54,192 nt of DNA, taken from positions 1 through 54,192 of the forward strand of contig CAJXMO010000023.1 in NCBI GenBank assembly GCA_913056495.1, written 5' to 3'. The position numbers and the translations under genes were made by a program. Below the pieces are notes generated by a model, which was given only the letters and a program-made list of their open reading frames with translations, had not been told where the DNA came from and searched no databases. Below are positions 25,949 through 35,338 of the stretch, piece after piece (the first letter of the stretch is position 1; each line of letters starts with the position of its first letter). This DNA is from an uncultured Alteromonadaceae bacterium (GTDB lineage Bacteria; Pseudomonadota; Gammaproteobacteria; Enterobacterales; Alteromonadaceae).

Positions 25949-26254
25949 GTGTTTGAGAATAGCTTAGTTATAGCTGGTCAGATTGTCAGTCCTCCGGTTA
26001 GAAAAACCAGCCCGGCAGGCATTCCGCATTGTTATCTGGTATTAGAGCATAGCTCGCAGCAGATGGAAGCCGGATTTGCTCGCAGTGTTTGGTGTCGCAT
26101 CAGAGTGATTGCAAGTGGACAAACTATAACAGCGCAAACCAACAATTTAGAGTTAGGTATGACCATTCGGGTCAGTGGCTTTATCCAGCGCCAGGAAATG
26201 GCGAACGGGGTAGCTCAACTGGTGGTTCATGCTAGACAAATTGAAAGATTTTAG
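25949..26254 (+). CDS. priB: Primosomal replication protein N
   Basis: A 101-residue OB-fold, single-strand DNA-binding protein that assists PriA in replication restart. NSLVIAGQIVSPPVRKTSPAGIPHC and the VSGFIQRQE region match PriB. It starts with GTG, two bases after the rpsF stop codon, which fits lower translation than the ribosomal genes around it. Its position between rpsF and rpsR is diagnostic. Confidence 0.95.
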   Translation: MFENSLVIAGQIVSPPVRKTSPAGIPHCYLVLEHSSQQMEAGFARSVWCRIRVIASGQTITAQTNNLELGMTIRVSGFIQRQEMANGVAQLVVHARQIERF

Positions 26255-26269
26255 ATTAGGAGAAAGCCA

Positions 26270-26497
26270 ATGGCTCGTTATTTCAGACGTCGTAAATTCT
26301 GCCGCTTCACGGCTGAAGGCGTTAGCGAAATCGATTATAAAGATATCGCTACTTTAAAAAACTATGTGACTGAAAGTGGCAAAATTGTCCCTAGCCGCAT
26401 TACTGGTACCAGTGCTAAGTATCAACGTCAATTAGCTCGCGCTATCAAACGTGCTCGCTACTTGTCTTTGTTACCATACACTGATTTACACGCTTAA
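26270..26497 (+). CDS. rpsR: 30S ribosomal protein S18
   Basis: A 75-residue S18 protein, nearly identical to the E. coli protein (MARYFRRRKFCRFTAEGV; YQRQLARAIKRARYLSLLPY). It forms the heterodimer with S6. The ATG follows TAGGAGAAAG. Confidence 0.98.
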   Translation: MARYFRRRKFCRFTAEGVSEIDYKDIATLKNYVTESGKIVPSRITGTSAKYQRQLARAIKRARYLSLLPYTDLHA

Positions 26498-26531
26498 TCG
26501 CTGAGTTTAAATAGTTTTTAAAGGTAGCAAG

Positions 26532-26984
26532 ATGGATATCATTCTTCTCGATAAAATTGCAAACTTAGGTACGCTTGGCGACCAAGTTTCAGTTAAAGCT
26601 GGTTACGCTCGTAACTTCCTTTTTCCTCAAGGAAAAGCAGTTCCAGCAACTAAAGTAAATATTGAACACTTCGAGCAGCAACGCGCTGAACTTGAAGCAA
26701 AATTAGGTGAAGTATTAGCTCAGGCTGAAGCTCGTGCTGAAAAAGTCGCTGAATTAGCTCAAGTAACTATTGCTTCTAAAGCTGGTGACGAAGGTAAATT
26801 ATTCGGTTCAATCGGTACTCGTGACATCGCTGATGCAATTACTGCAGCCGGCGTTGAAGTTGCTAAATCAGAAGTTCGTTTACCAACTGGTACAATTCGT
26901 ACAACTGGTGAATTCGACATCGATTTACAATTACACGCAGACGTTTTTACCACTATCAAGCTGGAAGTTATTGCTGAAGCTTAA
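26532..26984 (+). CDS. rplI: 50S ribosomal protein L9
   Basis: A 150-residue L9 protein: N-terminal 23S-binding domain MDIILLDKIANLGTLGD with the VKAGYARNFLFPQGKA motif, long connecting helix (about 45-75), and a C-terminal domain with GSIGTRDIADAI. It is the last gene of the operon, followed by a terminator. Confidence 0.98.
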   Translation: MDIILLDKIANLGTLGDQVSVKAGYARNFLFPQGKAVPATKVNIEHFEQQRAELEAKLGEVLAQAEARAEKVAELAQVTIASKAGDEGKLFGSIGTRDIADAITAAGVEVAKSEVRLPTGTIRTTGEFDIDLQLHADVFTTIKLEVIAEA

Positions 26985-27020
26985 CAGCTAGATAATCTGT
27001 ACCCAAGATTCAAGAAACCC

Positions 27021-27050
27021 GAAAACACCGTTTTGCTGAACGGTGTTTTC
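27021..27050 (+). terminator. Terminator after rplI
   Basis: GAAAACACCGTT, loop TTGCTG, AACGGTGTTTTC: perfect 12-bp stem; the T run is inside the stem rather than after it. Confidence 0.8.
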
Positions 27051-27094
27051 ACCCTCCATATTTATCTCTGTCTTTTTTATTAAGCTTTTACTCA

Positions 27095-27115
27095 AAATGT
27101 TATAGCGTAACATTT
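27095..27115. promoter_or_regulatory. Zur-like box 1 upstream of the merC-like gene
   Basis: Twenty-one bases with outer arms AAATGTTA and TAACATTT around TAGCG. The gammaproteobacterial Zur consensus as I recall it has arms AAATGTTATA/TATAACATTT around one base; this site matches 8 of 10 arm pairs. Confidence 0.55.
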
Positions 27116-27123
27116 AACCTTGT

Positions 27124-27136
27124 GTTATATTATAAC
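27124..27136. promoter_or_regulatory. Zur-like box 2 upstream of the merC-like gene
   Basis: GTTATATTATAAC, a perfect 6-1-6 palindrome that is the core of the Zur motif, 25 bases before the start codon. It lies 8 bases after box 1. Confidence 0.6.
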
Positions 27137-27161
27137 TTAACACTGGTTTCGGAGCTAAAAG

Positions 27162-27548
27162 ATGCAATCTGATTTAAATCACAACAATAGATTAGATAAG
27201 TTAGGTATCACAATCGCCTCTGTTTGTGCTATCCACTGCATCCTCTTGCCTTTGTTATTACCCGTATTACCTCTTATTGGGCTTTCTTTTGTTGGCGATC
27301 ATACATTTGAAAATATTGTTTTGATTGTATCTATGGTTGCTGGTTTTATCGCTTTATTTACAGGCTTTAAACGCTATCATCGTAAAATGTATCCGATTTA
27401 TTGCCTTGCTTTAGGCGGTGTTATTTATGCGCTTAAAGAGTCATTTGGTGAAGACCTTCATCCTTACCTGATTGCTTTGGGCGCCGGCCTGATTATTTTT
27501 GCCCATGTGATGAATGTTAAGTTGTGCCGCAGCTGTAAGTCTTGTTAA
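27162..27548 (+). CDS. MerC domain membrane protein, probably zinc-regulated
   Basis: A 128-residue inner-membrane protein with four predicted helices. The first helix has the CAIHC pair (C22, C26) and the C-terminus has CRSCKSC, typical of MerC-type metal transporters. MerC proteins of mercury-resistance operons bring Hg(II) in, but no mer genes are nearby and two Zur-like boxes precede it, so a role in zinc handling is more likely; this is inferred. The ATG follows GGAG. It stands alone between rplI and the hybrid kinase. Confidence 0.8.
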   Translation: MQSDLNHNNRLDKLGITIASVCAIHCILLPLLLPVLPLIGLSFVGDHTFENIVLIVSMVAGFIALFTGFKRYHRKMYPIYCLALGGVIYALKESFGEDLHPYLIALGAGLIIFAHVMNVKLCRSCKSC

Positions 27549-27624
27549 GTCTTTTTTACATTACCCCTCGTATTCTTTGAAAATCTTATCTACACTAGCC
27601 TAGAAGGGAATTTCTAATAATGGG

Positions 27625-29778
27625 TTGTGTAAGCAAGTGGCGGTAAAATCAAGCAGGATTTTTTCTCGGATAAAACAACAATATAAGCTAGCGATTGGGC
27701 TAATTATTCTGTCAGTTAGCTTAACCTCTGTTGCTGCATTATATGTTTTATACCAACAAAAAGAATATGCTCACTATATCAATCTGGCAGGCAAACAAAG
27801 GATGTTGTCTCAAAAAATAAACCTGATTGCCTATCAGGCTGTTCACCACCCACTAAGCTCTGCACTGCCGAACAACGCCGACTTAATGCAGACGCTGGAT
27901 AAGTTTCGAATTGGTTTTCAGTTATTAAGCCAGACAAGTGCGATAGATATTTTATCGGAACCGCGCCAGATACAGGTTAAAAACCTTTACTATTCCAATG
28001 TCTACTCAATCGAGCAGACCATTAATACTTATACCGAAGAAGTCCGCCTATTTATAGAAAATGGGCATGAAATACGCTTTAACTATCAGGTTCTATTTAA
28101 CCCGGATGCGTTAGAAAACTTGTTGCAGGCGCTTGATCAGGTGGTCACTATTTATCAGCAACAAGCTGAGCAGTCTGTTCAAAATTTAGAAACCAGTATT
28201 CTCATTCTCTGGCTGTTTACATTGTTAGTTATTGGTTTAGAAGTGATTTATATTTTTAAGCCAACTCAACAGCAAATTGTACGTTTATTTTCTTTGCAAG
28301 AAGATTCGGCCAGACAACTCGTTGCGGCTAAAGAGCAGGCAGAGCATGCTAATAGTATCAAGTCTCAGTTGCTTGCGAATATCAGTCATGAAGTGAGAAC
28401 ACCGTTAAATGGCGTTCTGGGGATGCTCAATATCATTAAAACGCAGCGCAGGTTTGAACCGGATTATATTCAAAAAGCTGAACGTTGTGCACATGACTTA
28501 GTCCATATTCTCGATTTTGTACTCGAGTTTGCTGATTTGGAGCAAAATAAAACAAAAATTCAGATTAAACCTTGCTGTTTCACTCAACTCGCCTCTAACC
28601 TGACGATGAATTGGCAAAAAGTGAGTTCAGAAAAAGGGTTAGCCTTTGATATTCACCTTGCCGAAAATGTGCCGGTAACACTTGATTGTGACGCTAAAGC
28701 AATTGAATCTATTGTTAACAACCTTTGCTCCAATGCCGTTAAATTTACAGAGTTTGGCAGTGTGAAATTGGAATTTGGTTTGGAGCAAAAATCAGGCTCA
28801 CTGGTTAATTTAATAATCTGTGTGCAGGATACCGGGATAGGTATGCTGGATGATGCAAAACAATCTTTATTTGATGCCTTTAATCAACAGAGTAAAGGGC
28901 TTAGTCGTAAATTTGAAGGCTGCGGTATTGGTTTATCCATTGTCAAAAAGTTACTTAAATTGCTCGATGGTAGAATCGAAATTGATTCAAAACTTGGACA
29001 GGGAACTCGTGTCACTGTGAAGTTGCCTGTTAAGCTCCATCCTTTATTACCCGCTGAGCCTGGCATGCTGCCGCAAAATACCAATATTTGTTTGCAGTTG
29101 ATAACGCAAAACCCGGTCTTGCAACATCATTACCGTATCTTGGCTAATCATCTGGGGATAGCGTTAGAAGTGCTCGACTCAATACCTTTTGAACCTAAAC
29201 AGGATTTGCCTTGCCGTGGGTTGGTTTTGTTTGATCTGGCTATGTTAAAAGGATTTCCGGAATTAAACCCCGATCAGACCTGGGTTTTATTAAATACCAA
29301 CAAGCAATATCCGGATAAGTTAACCAATTCAATACCGGCATTTCTAAATATTCAGGTATTAATTCAGACAATTGAAGGCGAGGTGTTGACTCAGTCTGCG
29401 TTAAGCTGGCCAGAAAAAAGAGTACTTGTGGTTGAAGATAATGAGATTAATCAGGAAGTGATCCGTAACTTATTGGAACAATTTAAAATAGAAGTTGAGG
29501 TTGCCAATGATGGCTTGGAAGCGGTTGAGCTCATACAGCAAAAATATTTTGATTTAGTACTGATGGACTTGCAAATGCCTAATTTAGACGGTATTTCCGC
29601 AACTCAAAAAATACGTTCACTGTCACTTAACTTTCAGCCTCCGGTCGTCGCCCTGACGGCTCATGCACTGCGTACCGATGAACAAGCCTGTTACGACGCG
29701 GGCATGGATGATTTTTTAACTAAACCTATTAATGCTGATAATTTATTCAATGTCTTACGTCGTTTTTTAACCCGCTAA
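27625..29778 (+). CDS. Hybrid sensor histidine kinase with PilJ-type sensor
   Basis: A 717-residue inner-membrane protein. Two membrane helices (about 20-42 and 185-210) enclose a periplasmic PilJ-type domain whose motif is INLAGKQRMLSQK (52-64). HisKA follows with phospho-acceptor H255 in NISHEVRTPLNG, then HATPase_c (NNLCSNAVKF, DTGIGM, GCGIGLSIVKK), a linker of about 110 residues that may be a degenerate receiver, and a C-terminal receiver (VVEDNEINQE; D648; K in LTKP). PilJ-type sensors include nitrate/nitrite-sensing NarX-like domains, so an anion input is possible. No HPt domain or cognate regulator is adjacent. The start is uncertain: TTG 27625 or GTG 27637. Confidence 0.88.
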   Translation: MCKQVAVKSSRIFSRIKQQYKLAIGLIILSVSLTSVAALYVLYQQKEYAHYINLAGKQRMLSQKINLIAYQAVHHPLSSALPNNADLMQTLDKFRIGFQLLSQTSAIDILSEPRQIQVKNLYYSNVYSIEQTINTYTEEVRLFIENGHEIRFNYQVLFNPDALENLLQALDQVVTIYQQQAEQSVQNLETSILILWLFTLLVIGLEVIYIFKPTQQQIVRLFSLQEDSARQLVAAKEQAEHANSIKSQLLANISHEVRTPLNGVLGMLNIIKTQRRFEPDYIQKAERCAHDLVHILDFVLEFADLEQNKTKIQIKPCCFTQLASNLTMNWQKVSSEKGLAFDIHLAENVPVTLDCDAKAIESIVNNLCSNAVKFTEFGSVKLEFGLEQKSGSLVNLIICVQDTGIGMLDDAKQSLFDAFNQQSKGLSRKFEGCGIGLSIVKKLLKLLDGRIEIDSKLGQGTRVTVKLPVKLHPLLPAEPGMLPQNTNICLQLITQNPVLQHHYRILANHLGIALEVLDSIPFEPKQDLPCRGLVLFDLAMLKGFPELNPDQTWVLLNTNKQYPDKLTNSIPAFLNIQVLIQTIEGEVLTQSALSWPEKRVLVVEDNEINQEVIRNLLEQFKIEVEVANDGLEAVELIQQKYFDLVLMDLQMPNLDGISATQKIRSLSLNFQPPVVALTAHALRTDEQACYDAGMDDFLTKPINADNLFNVLRRFLTR

Positions 29779-29905
29779 CCTGTTTTAGACTCAAAGCTAA
29801 AAAATTTTGCAGGTTTTCTATATATTTCAATTCAGTTTGTTTGCTCATGTGACAAGTTTGTGAAAGAATCAGAGTATACGCAAGATTTTTAATGTGAGTT
29901 GAATC

Positions 29906-30430
29906 GTGATAGATGCCGATGGTTATCGTGCCAATATCGGCATAGTGATTTGCAATCGATATGGTCAGGTTTTTTGGGCAAGACGATATGGTCAACATTC
30001 ATGGCAATTTCCTCAAGGTGGTATGGACGAAGGGGAAAGTGCAGAACAAACCATGTATCGTGAATTGTATGAAGAAGTTGGCTTACGTGAAAAAGATGTT
30101 GAAGTGTTATATTACACTCGCAACTGGCATAAATATCGGTTACCAAAAAGATTAATCCGCAAAGACTCAAACCCGGTGTGTATTGGCCAAAAGCAAAAAT
30201 GGTTTTTATTAAGGTTACGCTGTCCGGAGAGTAAAGTTAATTTGTTAAGTTCAAGTCATCCTGAATTTGACGAATGGCGATGGGTAAGTTATTGGTATCC
30301 GGTCCGTCAGGTGGTATCTTTTAAACGAGATGTATATCGTAAAGTGATGAAAGAATTTGCATCAATCGCTATGCCCCATAAACGTTATAACAAAGACAAT
30401 AAGAAACGGAGACATTACCGAAGATGTTGA
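29906..30430 (+). CDS. rppH: RNA pyrophosphohydrolase
   Basis: A 174-residue Nudix enzyme that removes pyrophosphate from mRNA 5' ends and starts RNase E-dependent decay. The start MIDADGYRANIGIVICN is as in E. coli RppH, and the Nudix box runs from G38 to L60 with REL and EEVG. The start codon is GTG at 29906. It overlaps ptsP by seven bases; rppH-ptsP-lgt-thyA is the E. coli order. Confidence 0.97.
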   Translation: MIDADGYRANIGIVICNRYGQVFWARRYGQHSWQFPQGGMDEGESAEQTMYRELYEEVGLREKDVEVLYYTRNWHKYRLPKRLIRKDSNPVCIGQKQKWFLLRLRCPESKVNLLSSSHPEFDEWRWVSYWYPVRQVVSFKRDVYRKVMKEFASIAMPHKRYNKDNKKRRHYRRC

Positions 30431-32694
30431 CGATACTCAAACGCATTGTTGATGAATTTAACCGCCAGCCTATGCTGGAAAAGGCGCTTGATAAAGTAGC
30501 CCGGATGGTTAAACAATCGATGCAAACTGAGTGTTGTTCTATTTATTTATCCGACGATGAAAAGCGCCATCATTTATTGATGGCCAGTGACGGGCTTGCC
30601 GTTAATGCGATTGGCTCTGTTGCAATCGGTTATGATGAAGGCCTGGTTGGTCTGGTGGGTGAAAAAGAAGAACCTGTTAATATTGCAAATGCTCGATTTC
30701 ACCCCAGATTTTTAGTTACCCCGCAAGTGCATGAAGAAGCTTTTAATGGCTTTTTAGGCGCGCCTATTATTCACCAGAGAAAAGTTTTAGGCGTTATCAG
30801 TGTTCAGCAATCCAAACCTGGGCTTTTTGATGAATCAGAAGTCGCTTTTTTGGTTACTCTGGCGGCTCAGCTTGGTGCGGCAATTGCTCAGGCTGAAGCA
30901 AGAGAAGCGATTGACCGGGCAGAAAGCCCAGCGTTAAAAACTCGCTCCCGGGCTTTAAAAGGCGTCGGTGGTTCTAGTGGCATTGCAATTGGCTCTGCAT
31001 TTATTATTCAGCCTCATATTAGTTTCTCATCAATTGTTCCAAAACGAACCCATAATATCGCGCGTGAAATTGTGCGCTTTAAACAGGCTGTTAAAAAAAC
31101 ACAACAAGAATTAAAAGTCCTGTCCGGCAAAATGACACAAATTCTGCCCAGTGACACTTCGGCCATTTTTGATGTTTATCATCATATGCTAAATGATGAT
31201 TCACTGGGCGACAAAGTTCAGGAACAAATTCATAATGGCTGGAATGCCGCGACGTCACTGAAAATTGTTATCGAATCTATTTGCAGTGAATTTGAGCAAA
31301 TGGAAGACAGCTACATTCGGGAACGTATTACCGATATTCGGGATATTGGCCAACGCGTACTGGGCAATATAGTCGCGAAAGAATTAGCCAGCCGTGCCTT
31401 ACCTGATACACTGATTCTGGTTGCTGAGGAAGTCACTGCTTCTATGTTGGCAGAATTGCCGCGTGAAAAGCTGGTTGGGATTTGTTCAATAAAAGGTTCA
31501 AATAACTCACACGCAGCCATTCTTGCCAGAGCATTAGGTATTCCGGCCGTTATGGGGGTTGAAGAACTTCCATTGAATAATCTGGATGGTCGTAAAACGA
31601 TTATTGATGGCTACAGTGGCCATGTGTATTTTAATCCGGATGCGATAGTTACCCGTGAATATCAGGATTTACAGGCGCAGGAACAAGAGCTTGACTCTTT
31701 AGTTAAAACCATAGCGGCAGAAGAAGCCTGTACGGCAGATGGTGTGCCTTTATCTTTGAGTATTAATACCGGGTTGGCAGCCGATTTTGAAGTTGTCAGG
31801 GGAATGAATGCGGATGGCATAGGTTTATACCGAACCGAAATTCCGTTTATGGTACGGAATTGTTTTCCGTCTGAACATGAGCAGTTTCTCCTCTACCAAA
31901 GAGCATTAGATGCTTACCCCAATAAACCAATCAATATGCGGACATTGGATGTAGGTGGCGATAAACCCTTGCCTTATTTTCCGATTACAGAAGACAATCC
32001 GTTTTTGGGCTGGCGTGGGATCCGGATGACTTTAGACCATCCAGAAATTTTGCTGGTTCAGGTCAGGGCTATGTTAAAAGCCAATATGAATCGAGGTAAT
32101 TTGCAAATATTATTACCTATGATTACCTCTGTTGCTGAAGTTGAAGAATGTTTGCGTCTGATCGAGCAAGCTCACAGTGAGCTCTGTGAAGAAATGGGCA
32201 AACAAATTGAACGTCCTAAAATCGGCGTCATGTTAGAAGTGCCGGCTGCCATTTATCAGATCGGACTCTTATCGAGAATGGTTGATTTTTTTTCAGTAGG
32301 CAGTAATGATTTAACTCAGTATTTACTGGCAGTTGACCGGAATAATTCGCGGGTGGCGAATTTATACGATTATTATCATCCGGGTGTACTGGAAGCTTTG
32401 CATCATATTATTCAGCGCTGCCATAAATACTCAATGCCGGTTAGTGTATGTGGTGAAATGGCCGGTGAGCCTATCGGTTTGTTGCTTTTACTCGCGATGG
32501 GCTATCGCCATTTTAGTATGAGTGCTCAAAACCTGTTAAAAGCTAAATGGATATTAAAACATTTAAGCATTACTCAGGCTGAATCTTTATTGGCTCAGGT
32601 GAGTGATATGTCATCGCCACAGCAAGTCAGAAGCTCTGCAATCAAAATGTTGGATGAGCTTGGTCTGGGCGGATTTATTCGTGCCGGAAAATAA
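30424..32694 (+). CDS. ptsP: PTS-Ntr enzyme I (EI-Ntr) with GAF domain
   Basis: A 756-residue phosphotransferase that takes phosphate from PEP and passes it to NPr in the nitrogen-related PTS. N-terminal GAF domain (about 5-160), then the EI N-domain (about 180-300), the swivelling phosphohistidine domain with H363 in NNSHAAILAR, and the PEP-binding TIM barrel with GGDKPLPYF and the active-site cysteine in VCGEMAG (around 676). E. coli PtsP has 748 residues. It overlaps rppH by seven bases. Confidence 0.96.
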   Translation: MLTILKRIVDEFNRQPMLEKALDKVARMVKQSMQTECCSIYLSDDEKRHHLLMASDGLAVNAIGSVAIGYDEGLVGLVGEKEEPVNIANARFHPRFLVTPQVHEEAFNGFLGAPIIHQRKVLGVISVQQSKPGLFDESEVAFLVTLAAQLGAAIAQAEAREAIDRAESPALKTRSRALKGVGGSSGIAIGSAFIIQPHISFSSIVPKRTHNIAREIVRFKQAVKKTQQELKVLSGKMTQILPSDTSAIFDVYHHMLNDDSLGDKVQEQIHNGWNAATSLKIVIESICSEFEQMEDSYIRERITDIRDIGQRVLGNIVAKELASRALPDTLILVAEEVTASMLAELPREKLVGICSIKGSNNSHAAILARALGIPAVMGVEELPLNNLDGRKTIIDGYSGHVYFNPDAIVTREYQDLQAQEQELDSLVKTIAAEEACTADGVPLSLSINTGLAADFEVVRGMNADGIGLYRTEIPFMVRNCFPSEHEQFLLYQRALDAYPNKPINMRTLDVGGDKPLPYFPITEDNPFLGWRGIRMTLDHPEILLVQVRAMLKANMNRGNLQILLPMITSVAEVEECLRLIEQAHSELCEEMGKQIERPKIGVMLEVPAAIYQIGLLSRMVDFFSVGSNDLTQYLLAVDRNNSRVANLYDYYHPGVLEALHHIIQRCHKYSMPVSVCGEMAGEPIGLLLLLAMGYRHFSMSAQNLLKAKWILKHLSITQAESLLAQVSDMSSPQQVRSSAIKMLDELGLGGFIRAGK

Positions 32695-32726
32695 TCTCAA
32701 AATTGTCATTTTAAACGATTAAAATC

Positions 32727-33566
32727 ATGCCAGAACTGGATTTCAACTCAATTATTGATTCTATGGATATTACGTTAATCAGTCTTTTTTTATTAACGGG
32801 TATGGTTGCCGGTGTGCTTGCTGGATTTTTGGGTATTGGCGGCGGCTTAGTGGTGGTGCCTTTGTTAACTGTCGCGTTACCGATAGCGGGTTTTGCGCCG
32901 GAAAAAGTCATGGTGGTGGCAATAGGCACTTCGCTGGCGACCATTGTCTTTACTGCCATTTCATCTACTAACAGTCACCGCAAGCGAAATAATGTGGTTT
33001 GGCCGGCTGTGTTTAGCCTGTTTCCGGGTTTAATGTTTGGTGCTATGTTAGGTGCGACGCTTGGCTCTCAAATGAGCAATCAGTTTTTATCCCTGTTTTT
33101 TGGCTGTTTTTGCACACTCTTTGGTATATATACGATTTGGGGCAAACGTTATTTGCGCCCCGTTGCTGATTATGCACAATGCCGTGGCTGGTTGTCATTA
33201 ATTGGCTTTTTTACCGGTTTAGTTTCTAGTTTGGTCGGTATTGGCGGCGGCACTATGCTTGGGCCAGCCCTCATTTGGTTGGGGCTTGAAGCAAAACGAG
33301 CTGTGGGAACTTCTGCGACCTGTGGCCTTCTAATTGCGGTATTTGGTAGTTTGAGTTATCTGATTTCCGGCGCTAATGAAGCCGGTTTACCTGATTATAC
33401 TTTTGGCTATATCTATTTGCCGGCATTTCTTGGCATTATTGCTACTTCTGTTTTGTTTGCACCTTTGGGGGCAAAAATGGCAAGTTATTTTTCTGAGCAG
33501 GTTATCCGCAGTTGTCTCGGCCTTGCGTTGATTGCATCTGCGCTTAAAATGTTTGTCAGTTTATAG
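32727..33566 (+). CDS. TSUP (TauE/SafE) family sulfite/sulfonate permease
   Basis: A 279-residue inner-membrane protein with about eight helices and the repeated TSUP glycine motif: AGFLGIGGGLVVVP near residue 30 and SSLVGIGGGTMLGPAL near 170. The family exports or imports sulfite, sulfonates or other organic anions; the substrate cannot be read from sequence. It is inserted between ptsP and lgt, an interruption of the E. coli order. Confidence 0.88.
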   Translation: MPELDFNSIIDSMDITLISLFLLTGMVAGVLAGFLGIGGGLVVVPLLTVALPIAGFAPEKVMVVAIGTSLATIVFTAISSTNSHRKRNNVVWPAVFSLFPGLMFGAMLGATLGSQMSNQFLSLFFGCFCTLFGIYTIWGKRYLRPVADYAQCRGWLSLIGFFTGLVSSLVGIGGGTMLGPALIWLGLEAKRAVGTSATCGLLIAVFGSLSYLISGANEAGLPDYTFGYIYLPAFLGIIATSVLFAPLGAKMASYFSEQVIRSCLGLALIASALKMFVSL

Positions 33567-33681
33567 TTCGTTAGTATTGAGTATATTGTTACGAGTAAAT
33601 TCGTTTTAACAGTCTGACTGTTATTCGCGTTAAAGCAGGGTTTGCTGTTCTGAAATAAGTTTAGTTAAGTTGGAGTAAGTT

Positions 33682-34497
33682 GTGAGTGAGTTCTGGCAGT
33701 TTCCTGCTATTGATCCTGTGATTGTAAGTTTAGGGCCGGTAGCCTTGCGCTGGTATGGTTTAATGTATCTGGTTGGGTTTGGTGCCGCTATGTATTTGGC
33801 GAACCGACGTACCGCGGAAAAAGGCTGTTTATGGAATAAAGAGCAAGTCAGTGATTTGCTCTTTTATGGATTTTTAGGGGTTGTACTGGGCGGACGCATT
33901 GGTTATGTCCTGTTTTACCAATTCCCTGAGTTTATTGAAAATCCACTTTACTTATTTAAAATTTGGGAAGGCGGGATGTCTTTTCACGGGGGCTTTTTAG
34001 GGGTGGTCTGTGCCATGTTCTGGTTTGCCCATAAAACTCATACCCGATTTTTGCAGGTAGCTGATTTTATCGCACCCTTAATTCCGATTGGCTTAGGTGC
34101 CGGCAGAATCGGTAACTTTATTAATGCCGAATTATGGGGACGACAAACAGATGTGCCCTGGGCTATTGTTTTTCCGAATGCCGGAGGTGTGCCGCGTCAC
34201 CCGTCTCAGCTTTATGAATTTTTCTTAGAAGGCGTCGTTTTATTTATTTTGTTAAACTGGTTTCGCCGCGCGGATAGACCGGTCGGTGCAGTCGCGGGTT
34301 TATTCTCTTTAGGTTATGGTTGCTTTCGTTTTATAGTAGAATACTTCCGTGAACCGGATGCTCATCTTCAGAACTTTATGGGCGGTTTTATTACAATGGG
34401 GCAATTATTATCTTTACCTATGGTATTGGTTGGTCTGGGTATTTTATTTTATGGCTACAAATTAAATTCAGAAAAAAAGCAGGTTAAAAACGCATGA
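33682..34497 (+). CDS. lgt: Prolipoprotein diacylglyceryl transferase
   Basis: A 271-residue inner-membrane enzyme with seven helices that attaches diacylglycerol from phosphatidylglycerol to the lipobox cysteine of lipoproteins, such as the two predicted in this window. Lgt signature GAGRIGNFINAELWGR (about 150-165), HGGFLG and HPSQLYE are present. The start is GTG 33682 after TTGGAG. It overlaps thyA by four bases (ATGA). Confidence 0.96.
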   Translation: MSEFWQFPAIDPVIVSLGPVALRWYGLMYLVGFGAAMYLANRRTAEKGCLWNKEQVSDLLFYGFLGVVLGGRIGYVLFYQFPEFIENPLYLFKIWEGGMSFHGGFLGVVCAMFWFAHKTHTRFLQVADFIAPLIPIGLGAGRIGNFINAELWGRQTDVPWAIVFPNAGGVPRHPSQLYEFFLEGVVLFILLNWFRRADRPVGAVAGLFSLGYGCFRFIVEYFREPDAHLQNFMGGFITMGQLLSLPMVLVGLGILFYGYKLNSEKKQVKNA

Positions 34498-35327
34498 AAC
34501 AATATTTAGCATTGATGCAGCATGTACTGGATAATGGCACCACAAAGACTGATAGAACTGGCACAGGTACAATTAGTGTATTTGGCCATCAAATGCGTTT
34601 TAATCTGGCTGAAGGGTTTCCTTTAGTGACTACTAAAAAATGTCACTTAAGATCTATTATTCATGAGCTACTCTGGTTTATTTCCGGTGATACTAATATT
34701 AAATATCTACAGGATAACGGGGTTAAAATCTGGAATGAGTGGGCAACCGACGAGGGTGAACTGGGACCTGTCTATGGCGCGCAGTGGCGAAACTGGCCAG
34801 CCCCGAATGGTGAGTCAATTGACCAGTTAGCTGAATTAATTGAACAGATAAAAACGACACCGGATTCGCGTCGCCTGATTATCAGTGCCTGGAATCCGAC
34901 TGTATTGCCGGATACTAAAATTTCACCAAAAGAGAATGCGGCTCAGGGCAAACAGGCTTTACCGCCGTGTCATACCTTATTTCAGTTTTATGTCGCTGAC
35001 GGTAAATTAAGCTGCCAGTTGTATCAACGCAGTGCGGATATATTTTTAGGCGTTCCGTTTAATATTGCAAGCTATGCGCTGTTTACTATCATGATAGCGC
35101 AGGTGTGTGATTTAGACGTGGGTGACTTTGTGCATACCTTAGGTGATGCGCATTTATATTCAAACCACATTGATCAAGCTAAATTGCAGTTGAGTCGTGA
35201 GCCGAGAGCCTTGCCGACCATGAAGATTAACCCGGATGTTAACTCTATATTTGATTTTAAATATGAAGATTTTGAACTGGAAGGGTACGATCCGCACCCT
35301 GCAATTAAAGCCCCAATTTCAATTTAG
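34494..35327 (+). CDS. thyA: Thymidylate synthase
   Basis: A 277-residue enzyme that makes dTMP from dUMP with methylene-tetrahydrofolate. DRTGTGT, the catalytic cysteine C159 in LPPCHTLFQF, RSADIFLGVPFNIASYA and the DAHLYSNH segment are diagnostic. It is 13 residues longer than the E. coli protein (264), because of an insertion around residues 138-155 just before the catalytic cysteine; this insertion occurs in many marine relatives and is not a defect. It is coupled to lgt by a four-base overlap. Confidence 0.97.
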   Translation: MKQYLALMQHVLDNGTTKTDRTGTGTISVFGHQMRFNLAEGFPLVTTKKCHLRSIIHELLWFISGDTNIKYLQDNGVKIWNEWATDEGELGPVYGAQWRNWPAPNGESIDQLAELIEQIKTTPDSRRLIISAWNPTVLPDTKISPKENAAQGKQALPPCHTLFQFYVADGKLSCQLYQRSADIFLGVPFNIASYALFTIMIAQVCDLDVGDFVHTLGDAHLYSNHIDQAKLQLSREPRALPTMKINPDVNSIFDFKYEDFELEGYDPHPAIKAPISI

Positions 35328-35338
35328 TTGAGCTCGCT

